A stretch of DNA of 64,000 nt, from assembly GCA_965247265.1 (NCBI GenBank), contig OZ252002.1, forward strand, positions 62,001-126,000, written 5' to 3'. Positions within the stretch are counted from its first letter, which is position 1; each line of letters begins with the position of its first letter. Positions 45,784 through 54,366 of this stretch are shown piece by piece. Position numbers and translations under genes: made by a program. Under the pieces are notes generated by a model. It searched no databases. It was given only the letters and a program-made list of their open reading frames with translations, and was not told the origin of the DNA. Source of the stretch: G965247265 sp965247265 (GTDB lineage: Bacteria; Pseudomonadota; Gammaproteobacteria; UBA4575).

Positions 45784-45817
45784 AAAAAAAAGCGCGGATA
45801 CTTTTGCGAGCCGCGCT
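45784..45817 (-). terminator. Rho-independent terminator (bottom strand)
   Basis: On the bottom strand AAGCGCGG and CCGCGCTT pair around CTCGCAAAAGTAT and run into TTTTTTT. It closes the ferredoxin transcript (45988-46293) before rplM. Confidence 0.85.
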
Positions 45818-45854
45818 TAAAAATATCTACCAGAAGTAGATGGAGGAGTTCTGA

Positions 45855-45938
45855 ATGTTATTTAAACTATCAGAATATTCGTATTTTCTAATATATTTGT
45901 ATTATTGTCAACTAACTTATAGAGGTATTTGTAGATAA
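45855..45938 (+). CDS. Possible 27-residue membrane peptide with perfect ribosome site
   Basis: Top strand: GGAGGAG at 45842-45848 is six bases before ATG. It reads MLFKLSEYSYFLIYLYYCQL and ends TYRGICR. Hydrophobic core with two Cys, consistent with a tiny membrane peptide, in an otherwise gene-free gap between terminator and ferredoxin gene. No homologue recognised; it may be chance. Confidence 0.3.
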   Translation: MLFKLSEYSYFLIYLYYCQLTYRGICR

Positions 45939-45987
45939 ATGTCTCTAAAACACTTTTATATGTAGGTAAATTGATCTTATGAAATAT

Positions 45988-46293
45988 TTATATTTTTAGC
46001 CGTTCAACAACTTCGCCCGTCATCAGGTGCTTAGAAATGATTTCATCTAAGTCTTTCTCATCTTTATAGGTATACCAAACACCATCAGGATAAACGACTG
46101 CGACTGGGCCTTCATCACAGCGATCAAGGCAACCTGCTTGATTTACTCGTACTCCTCCCTGGCCGGAAATACCTAACTCCTTGGTTTTATTTTTCGCATA
46201 AGTACGCAATTTCGATGCACAGTGATTTTCACAACAATTTTTGTCTTCACGCTGATTCACACACATAAAAAGGTGGCGTTTATAAAAAGACAT
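45988..46293 (-). CDS. (2Fe-2S) thioredoxin-like ferredoxin
   Basis: 101 residues. Cluster ligands: FMCVNQREDKNCCENHC at the N terminus (CxnCxxxxC) and GCLDRCDEGPVAVVYPDGVW, the Shethna-type ferredoxin arrangement. Electron carrier; partner unknown. Divergent from the GlcF-like gene 123 bases away. Confidence 0.93.
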   Translation of the reverse strand: MSFYKRHLFMCVNQREDKNCCENHCASKLRTYAKNKTKELGISGQGGVRVNQAGCLDRCDEGPVAVVYPDGVWYTYKDEKDLDEIISKHLMTGEVVERLKI

Positions 46294-46416
46294 ATTGAAT
46301 AACCTAGTGCAAATAAACTACTTAATGATAATGTCATGACTATTGTAGCAGCGCATTAATTTACTCACACTCCCTGATTGGGCCCGTGACATAATTTTTA
46401 GACTACCAAAGAAAAA

Positions 46417-47667
46417 ATGCAGAATATAAAAGATGCAAAACAAGAAATTATCAAGGCGTCAGATCAATGCGTCTTATGCGGCCTGTGCTTACCGCATTGC
46501 CCAACTTACCGTACAACGAAAATTGAGTCAGAATCCCCACGAGGTCGAATTGCCTTAGTGCGCGCGTTAAAGGAAGAAAAGTTACACCCTAATGCAAATC
46601 TGGTTCATCATCTAGATAACTGTTTAACATGCATGAACTGTCAATCAGTTTGTCCTGCAAATGTAAACTACGAAAAAATTATAGAAGCAGGTCGTGAAAT
46701 TATAAAATCGTACCACTCGCTATCACAAAAAATTAAACGGCAATTTATTCTAATTATTCTAACAAACGTATACGTTCGTGTGTTTATACAAAGTTCAATT
46801 AGAATTAATCATTTGCTGGGTATCCATAAATTGCTAAATATAGTTTCAAATAAATTGCCCTATTCTTTACGCGCAATATCTCTTATCCCTAATTTAGAAA
46901 AATTCTCATTCACTTCATCAACTGTCACCAATACATATAATAAAACGCGTGTCATGCTAATTAGCACATGCGCAAATGACTTGTTTTTAGATCAAACCAA
47001 GAACGCAGCAAAGTTTGTTCTCAGTCATTTAAATTGTGAAGTGATTTCACCAAAAATTACCCGCTGTTGCGGCGCACTACATCAGCATGAAGGTTATATT
47101 GATACCGCCCATATACTCATGAATAAATTTTTATTGTCTCTTACTAGTTCAAATATTGATGCATTTATACCTATTGCGACAGGCTGTGGTGCACATCTCA
47201 ATCGGCTACCAGACTTAACCCACGAAAAACGCGCTCAAGAAATTGTTAACAAACAATTTGATATAAATTCATTTGTTGCTGAAAAAATAGTGTCTAAAAC
47301 GCTTAAATTCAAACCCCTGCCTAAAGAAGTATGGATTCATCAGCCATGCACTCAAATGCGTCTAACAAATGATCCGGACACCGTTGAAAATCTACTTGGT
47401 AAAATCCCTCAAGTACAGATTAAAACATTTCAAGACGATATTTCATGTTGTGGTGCAGGCGGAATGAATACGATCATGCAAGCTAAACTGGCAGATGAAT
47501 TAATAGAAAATAAAATTTGTGAAATCACATCAAGTAACGCTTCTTATCTGGTATCAAGCAATATTGGCTGTGCATTACATTTTCAGTCATTACTCAAGCG
47601 AAGAAAAAGTAATATATCTGTATGCCACCCCATCACACTCATGGCCCAACAATTGATATACTCATAA
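46417..47667 (+). CDS. Iron-sulfur oxidoreductase subunit, GlcF/GlpC type
   Basis: 416 residues. Two 4Fe-4S ferredoxin motifs (DQCVLCGLCLPHCPTYRTTK near residue 20 and NCLTCMNCQSVCPANVNYEK near residue 70), then two CCG-type domains (TRCCGALHQHEG, DDISCCGAGGMNTIMQA). Typical of GlcF, the membrane-linked subunit of glycolate oxidase, and related proteins. glcD and glcE are not in the window, so GlcF proper is uncertain. Stop is one base before coq7. Confidence 0.88.
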   Translation: MQNIKDAKQEIIKASDQCVLCGLCLPHCPTYRTTKIESESPRGRIALVRALKEEKLHPNANLVHHLDNCLTCMNCQSVCPANVNYEKIIEAGREIIKSYHSLSQKIKRQFILIILTNVYVRVFIQSSIRINHLLGIHKLLNIVSNKLPYSLRAISLIPNLEKFSFTSSTVTNTYNKTRVMLISTCANDLFLDQTKNAAKFVLSHLNCEVISPKITRCCGALHQHEGYIDTAHILMNKFLLSLTSSNIDAFIPIATGCGAHLNRLPDLTHEKRAQEIVNKQFDINSFVAEKIVSKTLKFKPLPKEVWIHQPCTQMRLTNDPDTVENLLGKIPQVQIKTFQDDISCCGAGGMNTIMQAKLADELIENKICEITSSNASYLVSSNIGCALHFQSLLKRRKSNISVCHPITLMAQQLIYS

Positions 47668-47668
47668 C

Positions 47669-48310
47669 ATGCGCCATTACAGCCCTATAGATCAATTTTT
47701 ATTACACGTTGATCGTGGCTTGCGCACTATGTTTGTGAAGTCCAGTATCAAATCTGAACCTTCACCTGCAAATGCCGTGCAACCTGAAATTGAATTAAGC
47801 AATGCAGAAAAAAAGCTTTCTGCACGCCTCATGCGTGTAAACCATGCTGGAGAAATGGCCGCTCAGGGGCTTTATCATGGCCATGAGTTGACGACTCGTG
47901 ATGAAAACATCAAACAGCAAATGCACCTGTCTGCTCTGGAAGAACAAGCCCATCTTGATTGGTGCAAAAAGCGACTGGTTGAACTAAACGAAAGTACCAG
48001 CGTGCTCGACCCTGTATGGTATTTGGGTTCATATGCCATTGGCGCAGCAACGGGAATGCTAGGCGACAAGTGGGGCTTAGGGTTCGTATCTGAAACAGAA
48101 AAACAAGTCGTTCAACACTTAGACAAACACTTATCACGTCTGCCTGAGCATGATCTAAAAAGTCGCAAGGTATTATTAAAAATGCGTGAAGATGAAGCTC
48201 GACATGATAAATCGGCAGAAGCAGCAGGAGCGCATGCACTACCAAAACCTGCTAAAGCATTAATGAACGCAGTTTCGAAAGTAATGACAAAAACATCTTA
48301 TTGGGTTTAA
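47669..48310 (+). CDS. coq7: Demethoxyubiquinone hydroxylase Coq7
   Basis: 213 residues. Di-iron hydroxylase that adds the last ring hydroxyl in ubiquinone synthesis. ARLMRVNHAGEMAAQGLYHG (first EXXH-type ligands), LEEQAHLDWCKKR (second), MREDEARHDKSAEAAGAHA (third set, ligand Glu and His). Replaces UbiF. Ends back to back with the convergent speD. Confidence 0.96.
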   Translation: MRHYSPIDQFLLHVDRGLRTMFVKSSIKSEPSPANAVQPEIELSNAEKKLSARLMRVNHAGEMAAQGLYHGHELTTRDENIKQQMHLSALEEQAHLDWCKKRLVELNESTSVLDPVWYLGSYAIGAATGMLGDKWGLGFVSETEKQVVQHLDKHLSRLPEHDLKSRKVLLKMREDEARHDKSAEAAGAHALPKPAKALMNAVSKVMTKTSYWV

Positions 48311-49117
48311 TTAGTCTATTGAATTAATACCATAAAAAATTTCACGCATTTCCATTTTTAATTGGTGCTCTATCTTTTCTAATTCATTAGCTTGAAATTC
48401 ATTCTCGCCCCTACCAAATAAGTAATTATCTATTTGAAATTCCTTCAATAACATTTTAGTATGAAAAATATGTTCCTGACTCACATTCATATCATTCATT
48501 CTGTATTGCTTTCGAGTTTTATCAGATAAATATTCTTGGATAGAGGTGATTTCATGATCGATGTAATGCTTTTGTCCTGCGACATCACGCGTGAAACCTC
48601 GTACGCGATAATCCAATATGACAATATCTTCATCAAAACTATCAATTAAGTAATTAAGCGCTTTAAGCGGTGACACCCGACCACATGTTGAAACATCGAT
48701 ATCAACACGAAATGTACTAATACCATTATCGGGATGATACTCAGGATACGTATGTGCCGTTACGTGACTTGTGTCTAAATGCGCAACTGCAGAATTTTTA
48801 CTGTTTATATTTGCCTTCTCTTGAAAAATAATAGCATCTGTTAATTCTGGTTCTTCCGATATCAAACAGGCAACGCTTGCGCCTCGCGGCTCATAGTCGT
48901 GAGTCGCCATATTTAAAATATTTGCGCCAATAATTTCCGCCACTTCTGCAAGAACATGCTGCAACCTTGCCGCACTGTATTCCTCATCAACATATTGCAG
49001 GTACTCTTGTTGATGTGCTGAGGTATCCGCATAGCAAATATCATAAAAATTAAAACTTAACGTCTTTGTCAGATTATTAAATCCATACAATTGAATATTA
49101 GAGGAATCGAAACTCAT
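48311..49117 (-). CDS. speD: S-adenosylmethionine decarboxylase proenzyme
   Basis: 268 residues, the long Escherichia-type form. The proenzyme self-cleaves to make a pyruvoyl group; the site lies in AHLDTSHVTAHTYPEYH (Ser114 or nearby), and CGRVSPLKALNYLIDSFDED is family-typical. Supplies decarboxylated SAM for spermidine. speE is not adjacent. Confidence 0.95.
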   Translation of the reverse strand: MSFDSSNIQLYGFNNLTKTLSFNFYDICYADTSAHQQEYLQYVDEEYSAARLQHVLAEVAEIIGANILNMATHDYEPRGASVACLISEEPELTDAIIFQEKANINSKNSAVAHLDTSHVTAHTYPEYHPDNGISTFRVDIDVSTCGRVSPLKALNYLIDSFDEDIVILDYRVRGFTRDVAGQKHYIDHEITSIQEYLSDKTRKQYRMNDMNVSQEHIFHTKMLLKEFQIDNYLFGRGENEFQANELEKIEHQLKMEMREIFYGINSID

Positions 49118-49154
49118 GCTTGTTACTCTAAAAAAGAATATTTAGTGCTATCAC

Positions 49155-49571
49155 TTAAGGATTTTTAATTTCATAGTCATGAGTAATACTTACGTTATTG
49201 CGCAACATCTCTACAACTGAACAGTATTTTTCCATAGATAAATCAACTGCACGTTGTATTTGCTTTCCACTTAAATCAGCCCCAGTGACAATGAAATGTA
49301 AATGTATATCTGTAAATACTGCCGGAATTGCATCTGCTCGTTCGGCCTCGATTTCCAGCTCACAACCTTGGATGAGCTGTCTCGATTTTTTTAGAATATC
49401 TACCACATCAAAAGCGCTGCACCCGCCTAATCCAACCAAAACCATTTCCATGGGTCGAGCCGCTAATTCTCGTCCACCATGGTCAGGCGGTCCATCCATA
49501 ACCACAGAATGCCCGCTACCTGTCTCGGCAACAAAACTCATATCTCCAATCCAATTTACTCGTACTTTCAT
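49155..49571 (-). CDS. OsmC-family peroxiredoxin-like protein
   Basis: 138 residues. MKVRVNWIGDMSFVAETGSG, GGRELAARPMEMVLVGLGGC and SAFDVVDILKKSRQLIQGCE carry the peroxidatic Cys (GGCSAFDV) and the second Cys. The OsmC/Ohr/YhfA branch of hydroperoxide reductases; the subfamily is not certain. Divergent from crp. Confidence 0.9.
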   Translation of the reverse strand: MKVRVNWIGDMSFVAETGSGHSVVMDGPPDHGGRELAARPMEMVLVGLGGCSAFDVVDILKKSRQLIQGCELEIEAERADAIPAVFTDIHLHFIVTGADLSGKQIQRAVDLSMEKYCSVVEMLRNNVSITHDYEIKNP

Positions 49572-49625
49572 TACTACCGTTCAGCTGGTTATTTGGTCGA
49601 CATCAATGGCTGACTTGCATAGACT

Positions 49626-50293
49626 ATGCTTAATTGTACACACGCGAGACTTACATTGAATTCAGCAAATCCTACGGTATCAATACAGCCTACGGCTGTA
49701 GAGCGATTCTTGGAACATTGTCATACAAAACGCTATAGCTCTGGCAATCGCATTATCCATGCTGGTGACCCTTCTAGCATCTTGTATTTTATAACACGTG
49801 GTTCTGTGCGTGTGATGATTAAAGATGAAACGGGTCACGAAATGGTATTGGCATATCTCAACAAGGGTGATTTTTTGGAGAAATGGGTTTATTTGATGAA
49901 AGTCAGCGTAGCGCATTAGTGCTTGCACGAGAAGAATGTGATGTCGCTGAAATTCAGTATTCAAAATTTTGTGAGCTCGTACAAAAAGATCCTGAGATTC
50001 TTATGCACATGACAGAACAAATTGCCAAACGTCTTCGCGATACGAGTCGTAAAGTGATTGATCTGGCATATTTAGATGTAACGGGTCGAATTGCACATAC
50101 GCTTTTAGATCTCGCCAAACAGCCTGATGCCATGACACATCCTGAAGGCATGCAAATTCGTATTACCCGCCAGGAAATTGCCAAATTAGTCGGCTGTTCT
50201 CGTGAAATGGCAGGCCGTGTATTAAAAGAACTTCAACAACAAGGTCTCATATCTGCTCACGGTAAAACTATCGTCGTTTTTGGAACTCGCTAA
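49626..50293 (+). pseudogene. crp: CRP/Vfr-type cAMP regulator, frameshifted
   Basis: Strongly CRP-like. The first part (VERFLEHCHTKRYSSGNRII, LYFITRGSVRVMIKDETGHE, MVLAYLNKGDFL) is in one frame; a base is missing near 49875-49880 and the rest continues in another as EMGLFDESQRSALVLAREEC, then SYLDVTGRIAHTLLDLAKQP and the helix-turn-helix ITRQEIAKLVGCSREMAGRV, ending SAHGKTIVVFGTR. Only GDFLGEMGLF is missing one base. As a global carbon regulator, its loss would be notable; a consensus error is at least as likely. The first ATG is 49626, with a TTG at 49656 closer to the usual N terminus. Confidence 0.85.
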
Positions 50294-50443
50294 ATACTAG
50301 AACTGCATTCTCTTAGATAATGTGCCTCCCAAATTGGTAGGCCGCTCAGCAGTATTGATGTATAGCCACAGTTTAATCTTGTTTTAAATAATAAACACAA
50401 TTTCAAAAATAAAAAAATTTTGTACTTTTTTTTAAGAAATTAG

Positions 50444-50462
50444 TATGTTATATTATAACATA
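50444..50462. promoter_or_regulatory. Zur box (zinc-uptake regulator operator)
   Basis: TATGTTATA-T-TATAACATA is a perfect palindrome and matches the known Zur operator TGTTATAATATAAC. It is 24 bases before the zur start and would let Zur repress its own operon when zinc is plentiful. Confidence 0.87.
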
Positions 50463-50485
50463 ATATAATTTGGACTGTAGCAGTT

Positions 50486-50944
50486 GTGTGGAAAAGACAT
50501 CGGCATAATGAATGCATTAAAGTTGCTTTAATTCGTGCAGAGAAAATCTGCTTGAAACGAAAATGTAAATTTACGCCAATTCGAAAAAAAGTTTTGGACC
50601 TTATTTGGAAAAGTCACAAACCCATCAAAGCGTATGACTTATTGGCTCAGCTTAGTTCACAAGAATTTATTGAAAAACCTCCAACCGTTTATCGTGCACT
50701 AGACTTTCTACAAGATAACCATCTCATTCACCGCATCGAAAGTATGAATGCATATATTGGTTGCAATGTTGAACACCATGACTCAGATAGCAAATTTTTT
50801 ATTTGTGATGAATGCAATGAGGTTGAAGAGTTAGTCGAACCACAAGTCAACAAATCTTTGATTGCAGCAAGTAAAAAACAAGGCTTTATCCCAAACATTG
50901 TCAATATAGAAATTCATGGTACATGTGCCCAGTGTGCACACTAA
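50486..50944 (+). CDS. zur: Zinc uptake regulator Zur (Fur family)
   Basis: 152 residues from a GTG. Helix-turn-helix (YDLLAQLSSQEFIEKPPTVY followed by RALDFLQDNHLIHRIESMNA), then metal sites: the structural zinc CDEC in FFICDECNEVEELVEPQ and CAQC at the C terminus, and NVEHHDSDSKFF (regulatory His). The upstream Zur box identifies it as Zur. Zinc-responsive repressor of uptake genes. A MerC-like gene follows by 15 bases. Confidence 0.93.
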   Translation: MWKRHRHNECIKVALIRAEKICLKRKCKFTPIRKKVLDLIWKSHKPIKAYDLLAQLSSQEFIEKPPTVYRALDFLQDNHLIHRIESMNAYIGCNVEHHDSDSKFFICDECNEVEELVEPQVNKSLIAASKKQGFIPNIVNIEIHGTCAQCAH

Positions 50945-50959
50945 TATAGGTTATTACTT

Positions 50960-51385
50960 ATGGTGCAAATATATCTTGACCGATTTGCTATTACCTTATC
51001 GGGAATTTGTGCAATTCACTGCGTGGCATTACCGCTAGTAGCCAGTCTAATGCCACTGTTGGCAACAACTATTCAGCATGGCTATGCATTACACGATTTT
51101 TGGTTTCATCAATTTATACTTTTATTTATTTTACCAATCAGCCTATTTGCATTAGTTGTTGGATATCGGAGCCATAAGCAACGTGTTCCGATTACTGTTG
51201 GCACAGTAGGATTACTAATTCTTGTTTTAACTGCTTTATTTGCCGAGATGTTAATTTCTAATCACATTCTCCCTTATTCAGGCGAAACCATACTTACAAT
51301 AATAGGTGGAATCATCCACGCAACAGGGCATGTATTAAATGTGATGGCTACAAAGTCGTTTCGAGTGCACTGCTCAGCAAAGTAA
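50960..51385 (+). CDS. MerC-like membrane protein, Zur-controlled
   Basis: 141 residues with four membrane helices (FAITLSGICAIHCVALPLVA, FILLFILPISLFALVVGYRS, VGTVGLLILVLTALFAEMLI, and a short fourth). The CAIHC motif in helix 1 is the metal-binding Cys pair of MerC mercury transporters. Being in one unit with zur behind a Zur box, zinc transport or sensing is more likely than mercury. Known in other gammaproteobacteria as a Fur-adjacent MerC domain protein. Confidence 0.85.
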   Translation: MVQIYLDRFAITLSGICAIHCVALPLVASLMPLLATTIQHGYALHDFWFHQFILLFILPISLFALVVGYRSHKQRVPITVGTVGLLILVLTALFAEMLISNHILPYSGETILTIIGGIIHATGHVLNVMATKSFRVHCSAK

Positions 51386-51442
51386 CTTACTATCTAAAAC
51401 ATTATTTAACACAGAGCTTGTTAGACAACTTCGCCTAAACGG

Positions 51443-51577
51443 TTAACTGGCGATGCAAATAGTGAATGAGGACCTTGCTTGCAGTATATCCCCAGGCAAA
51501 TCTGTGAATGCAAACGGCTGGTATAGTGCTTGAGTTAAAAAATCAGGCTGATTTATTAAATCATCAATTGAAATCAC
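51443..51577 (-). CDS. Short frame, possibly a gene remnant
   Basis: 44 residues from a GTG: ISIDDLINQPDFLTQALYQP, then FAFTDLPGDILQARSSFTIC and IAS. Reads like protein in codon usage and has strand-helix periodicity, but no family is recognised and there is no ribosome site. Probably the remains of a longer gene. Confidence 0.25.
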   Translation of the reverse strand: MISIDDLINQPDFLTQALYQPFAFTDLPGDILQARSSFTICIAS

Positions 51578-51603
51578 TCAATTAAAGTTGAGTTTTTATT
51601 TTT
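51576..51603 (+). terminator. Possible weak rho-independent terminator after merC-like gene
   Basis: ACTCAA and TTGAGT form a six-bp stem with the loop TTAAAG and are followed by TTTTATTTTT. Weak stem but a clear T-run, 190 bases after the merC-like stop. Confidence 0.4.
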
Positions 51604-51623
51604 AATTGAGGAGTAATAAATTT

Positions 51624-52415
51624 TTAAAACGAGTACGCCATCCCTGCAAACGCACTAAATACCTTATCGTCACTTATAATAGGGCTGTCATCAATTTCAT
51701 CGCCCATAAGCTCATACCGTACACCGCCTGTGTAAACCCATCTTGATCCAGGCCGAGTGTACCCCGCGGCTAAATCAAATCTGTAATTTATATCCTCATC
51801 TGCCGAATAAGCTGGGAACGCTGCAGTGGCTTCGCGATTACGCACCCCATAATAGTAATCATTATAGTCCTCGTCTTGCCAGACAATCCCTACTGTTGGC
51901 ACAATCTGTAATCCAGTTCCTGTTCTGTGCACATAGAATACTTCACCGCGCATTTGTGAACCTTCACTCTCATCTGCCACATCGGTAAGTGCAACAAATT
52001 TAACACCTAGTTTGTCAGGCCTGTAAAGTACATGCTCACCCACACCAACAGATGGATCACGATCGCTCATACCATCAAGAAAATCACTATCATCGGAGTC
52101 ATAACCATCAGCTAGATACTCACCAACAACCGCTATTTCCCATGGACTATCGCCCATAAAGTCCCACCCTATAGATTGGCCACGAGCAAAAAAGTGACTG
52201 CCTTCATAAAGTACAATGGGTATTAAACCAACTTGCTCATCACTATCATATTTTTTGTAGGGCTTATCTTTGTAGCCGATGCCTAATCCAACAGCAAATC
52301 CTTACACGCCAATCTTAGGTGGGGCAGCAGTTTTTGAAGCATTTTCTGCCATTGCAAATTCGAGTGGCGCTACTAGCAATAAGCCAATTGCAAGCCTGCA
52401 AAACAAACATTTCAT
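51624..52415 (-). pseudogene. MipA/OmpV-family outer-membrane protein, in-frame stop
   Basis: From ATG 52415 the frame gives a signal peptide (LAIGLLLVAPLEFAMAENAS) and APPKIGV, then TAA at 52302-52304, and continues in the same frame as GFAVGLGIGYKDKPYKKYDS with the strand pattern of a barrel, including WDFMGDSPWEIAVVGEYLAD and ending FAGMAYSF. A single nonsense codon near the start. Family: MltA-interacting MipA/OmpV. Either the gene is dead or the base is wrong; an internal start at 52157 would lose the signal. Confidence 0.8.
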
Positions 52416-52552
52416 AATTTATTAATCCTATAATTTATATAACTTATGAGTAATTTGAATATTTATATTTCATAAACTATACGCAATTAGTGGAAAATTA
52501 TACACCTTATTCAATTATTTAATTGAAATTATCAATTGTAAATTTAAACTAA

Positions 52553-53122
52553 TTATTCAGGTGTATAGCTAAATTTTTGTCCCCCAATACTTGCTTCATA
52601 CATTAAACCACCTTTAGCAACAGTGAAAACGACCATACCCTTGTGGTAGCTACCGACCGTAGTTGCATCATTTTTACCCCCACTCGCACTGGCAGAACTC
52701 CCACCAGTTGAGGCACCAGCAGATGCGCCAGCGGTGATAGCAACGGCCGAGGCTTGTGCGCCAAATTCAAAATTGCCAGTTGTAAACTCTTCAAATACAC
52801 GTTTATCTTCAAAAAATATAATTTGACTGTATGCTTGGCCCCCTAACTGAAACCCTATAGTTAGTTGTGTCATGCTCGTGTCTCCAACGGGTACGCCGCC
52901 TTTATAGACTTGTCCACCTCCGTATGCACCTCCAATCCCGATACCTCCTTTACCTATTGTAGGAAATACCGCATAACCGTAACTATTTTCAAAAAACGCA
53001 CCGCTCTCTCCCGCATTTTTAAACACAGAAATTGTTTCAGGATACTTATCTTTCGACCAAACAGAGATATTAAAATAAATTAGTATTATAAATACGAAGC
53101 AGCCCTTAATAAAAATTTTCAT
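52553..53122 (-). CDS. SYLF (Ysc84) domain exported protein
   Basis: 189 residues from the ATG at 53122 (AAGGAA site 8 bases upstream; the frame extends to 53218 but without a good ribosome site). Signal peptide CFVFIILIYFNISVWS. The SYLF core ENSYGYAVFPTIGKGGIGIG is followed by VYKGGVPVGDTSMTQLTIGF and an unusual Ala/Ser/Gly stretch (AGASAGASTGGSSASASGGK, about residues 132-151). The family binds lipid in eukaryotes; bacterial role unclear. Confidence 0.88.
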   Translation of the reverse strand: MKIFIKGCFVFIILIYFNISVWSKDKYPETISVFKNAGESGAFFENSYGYAVFPTIGKGGIGIGGAYGGGQVYKGGVPVGDTSMTQLTIGFQLGGQAYSQIIFFEDKRVFEEFTTGNFEFGAQASAVAITAGASAGASTGGSSASASGGKNDATTVGSYHKGMVVFTVAKGGLMYEASIGGQKFSYTPE

Positions 53123-53694
53123 TATTTTAATTCCTTGGTTAATTGTAGAATGCGCCAGCAGGACTAATAATCCGCTGCAGCAATAAAGAATTCCTATAAA
53201 TACAAAAACAAGACCCAACCCATTTTATAATTATCTGCTTAAGCATAATTAATGCATTGATTATTAATCAAATTAATTTTTAAATTCTACGCAAGATTAT
53301 ATATGTTAGGCAAAGTGAATGAAACTTTGTGGATTAAAGTCGTATAGACAATTTACTTTATCCACAAAATTATTGTTTTTATTCAAGGTTACGTTAACCT
53401 TAGAATTGACCAATCAATGCAGCCTCAGTACTTGACACATCGAATGCAACCATCCACCCGATCATGATGGACTGTCTAACCCCACACTAATGCCGCTATA
53501 GTTGAAAATACTTATGTATTTAGTATCATATAATTTCCTTATCTACTAATAAATAAACTGCAACATTACCCTCTGCTACTTCCTCGACCTGTAACATCAC
53601 TGATAATACTACTAAACAATAATTTTTTTAAAAACTTGTAATTAAATCAGGGTATGATGAGTTCTTTATAACAATTAGTTTTTGAGGTAGAAGA
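53123..53694. other. 572-base gene-free region
   Basis: AT-rich. It contains an inverted repeat (53326-53368, see separate entry) and a short AAGGTTACGTTAACCTT palindrome near 53385. I see no convincing coding frame. The bases just upstream of 53695 contain a GAGG-type ribosome site. Confidence 0.5.
53326..53368. repeat. Inverted repeat with TTTGTGGAT arms
   Basis: TTTGTGGATTAAAGT at 53326-53340 and ACTTTATCCACAAA at 53355-53368 are complementary apart from one bulged T. Loop CGTATAGACAATTT. No flanking T-run, so not a terminator; could be an operator or a MITE relic. Confidence 0.55.
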
Positions 53695-54097
53695 ATGAGG
53701 ACACTATTTCTTGCCATCATAACGGCACTATTAATTACCCCCACAGCATTTGCAGGTGAAAAATCCGTACTGGATAATGTCCGGGAATCCTGTAAAGTAG
53801 ATAAAGAAAAGTTCTGCAGCACGGTCACCCCTGGTAATACTGAACGCATGCGCATATGCTCACGAAGACCAACTTTCAGGTCAGTGTTCCCATGCACTTT
53901 ATCAAGCAGCAGCATTGGAAGCAGCAGTTGCTGCACTCAATTACATTGCTAAGGAATGCAAAGGCGATGTAGAAACTCATTGTGCAAGCGTAAAAATGGG
54001 AGAAGGACGCATCCTTAATTGCCTGAATGATAATTCCGGTAAAATTAGTGCAAGTTGCAAAAAAGCACTTGATGACACTGTAGAATTTAGTGACTGA
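53695..54097 (+). pseudogene. Cys-rich repeat exported protein, frameshifted
   Basis: First frame: signal peptide LFLAIITALLITPTAFAGEK and VRESCKVDKEKFCSTVTPGN. An extra base in 53837-53840 shifts the frame, after which it reads LNACAYAHEDQLSGQCSHAL, YQAAALEAAVAALNYIAKEC, KGDVETHCASVKMGEGRILN and ends DDTVEFSD. Together this is one about 134-residue protein with repeated C-x-D-x4-C segments of the PF00839 (Golgi apparatus protein 1-like) type. Function unknown; a single-base insertion separates the halves. Confidence 0.82.
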
Positions 54098-54183
54098 GAA
54101 TAGCAATTAGACTAACCCTTACATAACTACAACAAGTTATTTAAACAGTTAGGACTATTTAAAAATTATTTTTATATCTGCGT

Positions 54184-54214
54184 AAGAACTGGGCTAGCCA
54201 TTGGTCCAGTTCTT
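54184..54214. repeat. Perfect nine-bp inverted repeat
   Basis: AAGAACTGG (54184-54192) and CCAGTTCTT (54206-54214) around GCTAGCCATTGGT. It lies 87 bases after the Cys-rich gene and could be its terminator, but only TCTTG follows, not a T-run. Confidence 0.45.
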
Positions 54215-54366
54215 GTATTCAACGAGCTAGAGAAAGAATTAATCAAAAGTGAGAATAATTAATTTTGTAACGCACATACCATATTCAATTATAGGCGGCA
54301 CTACCCTAAGTGTTCTTGTTGGGATCATACATATAGCTAGCAGGCATGGTTTAATTTACTTTTTAA

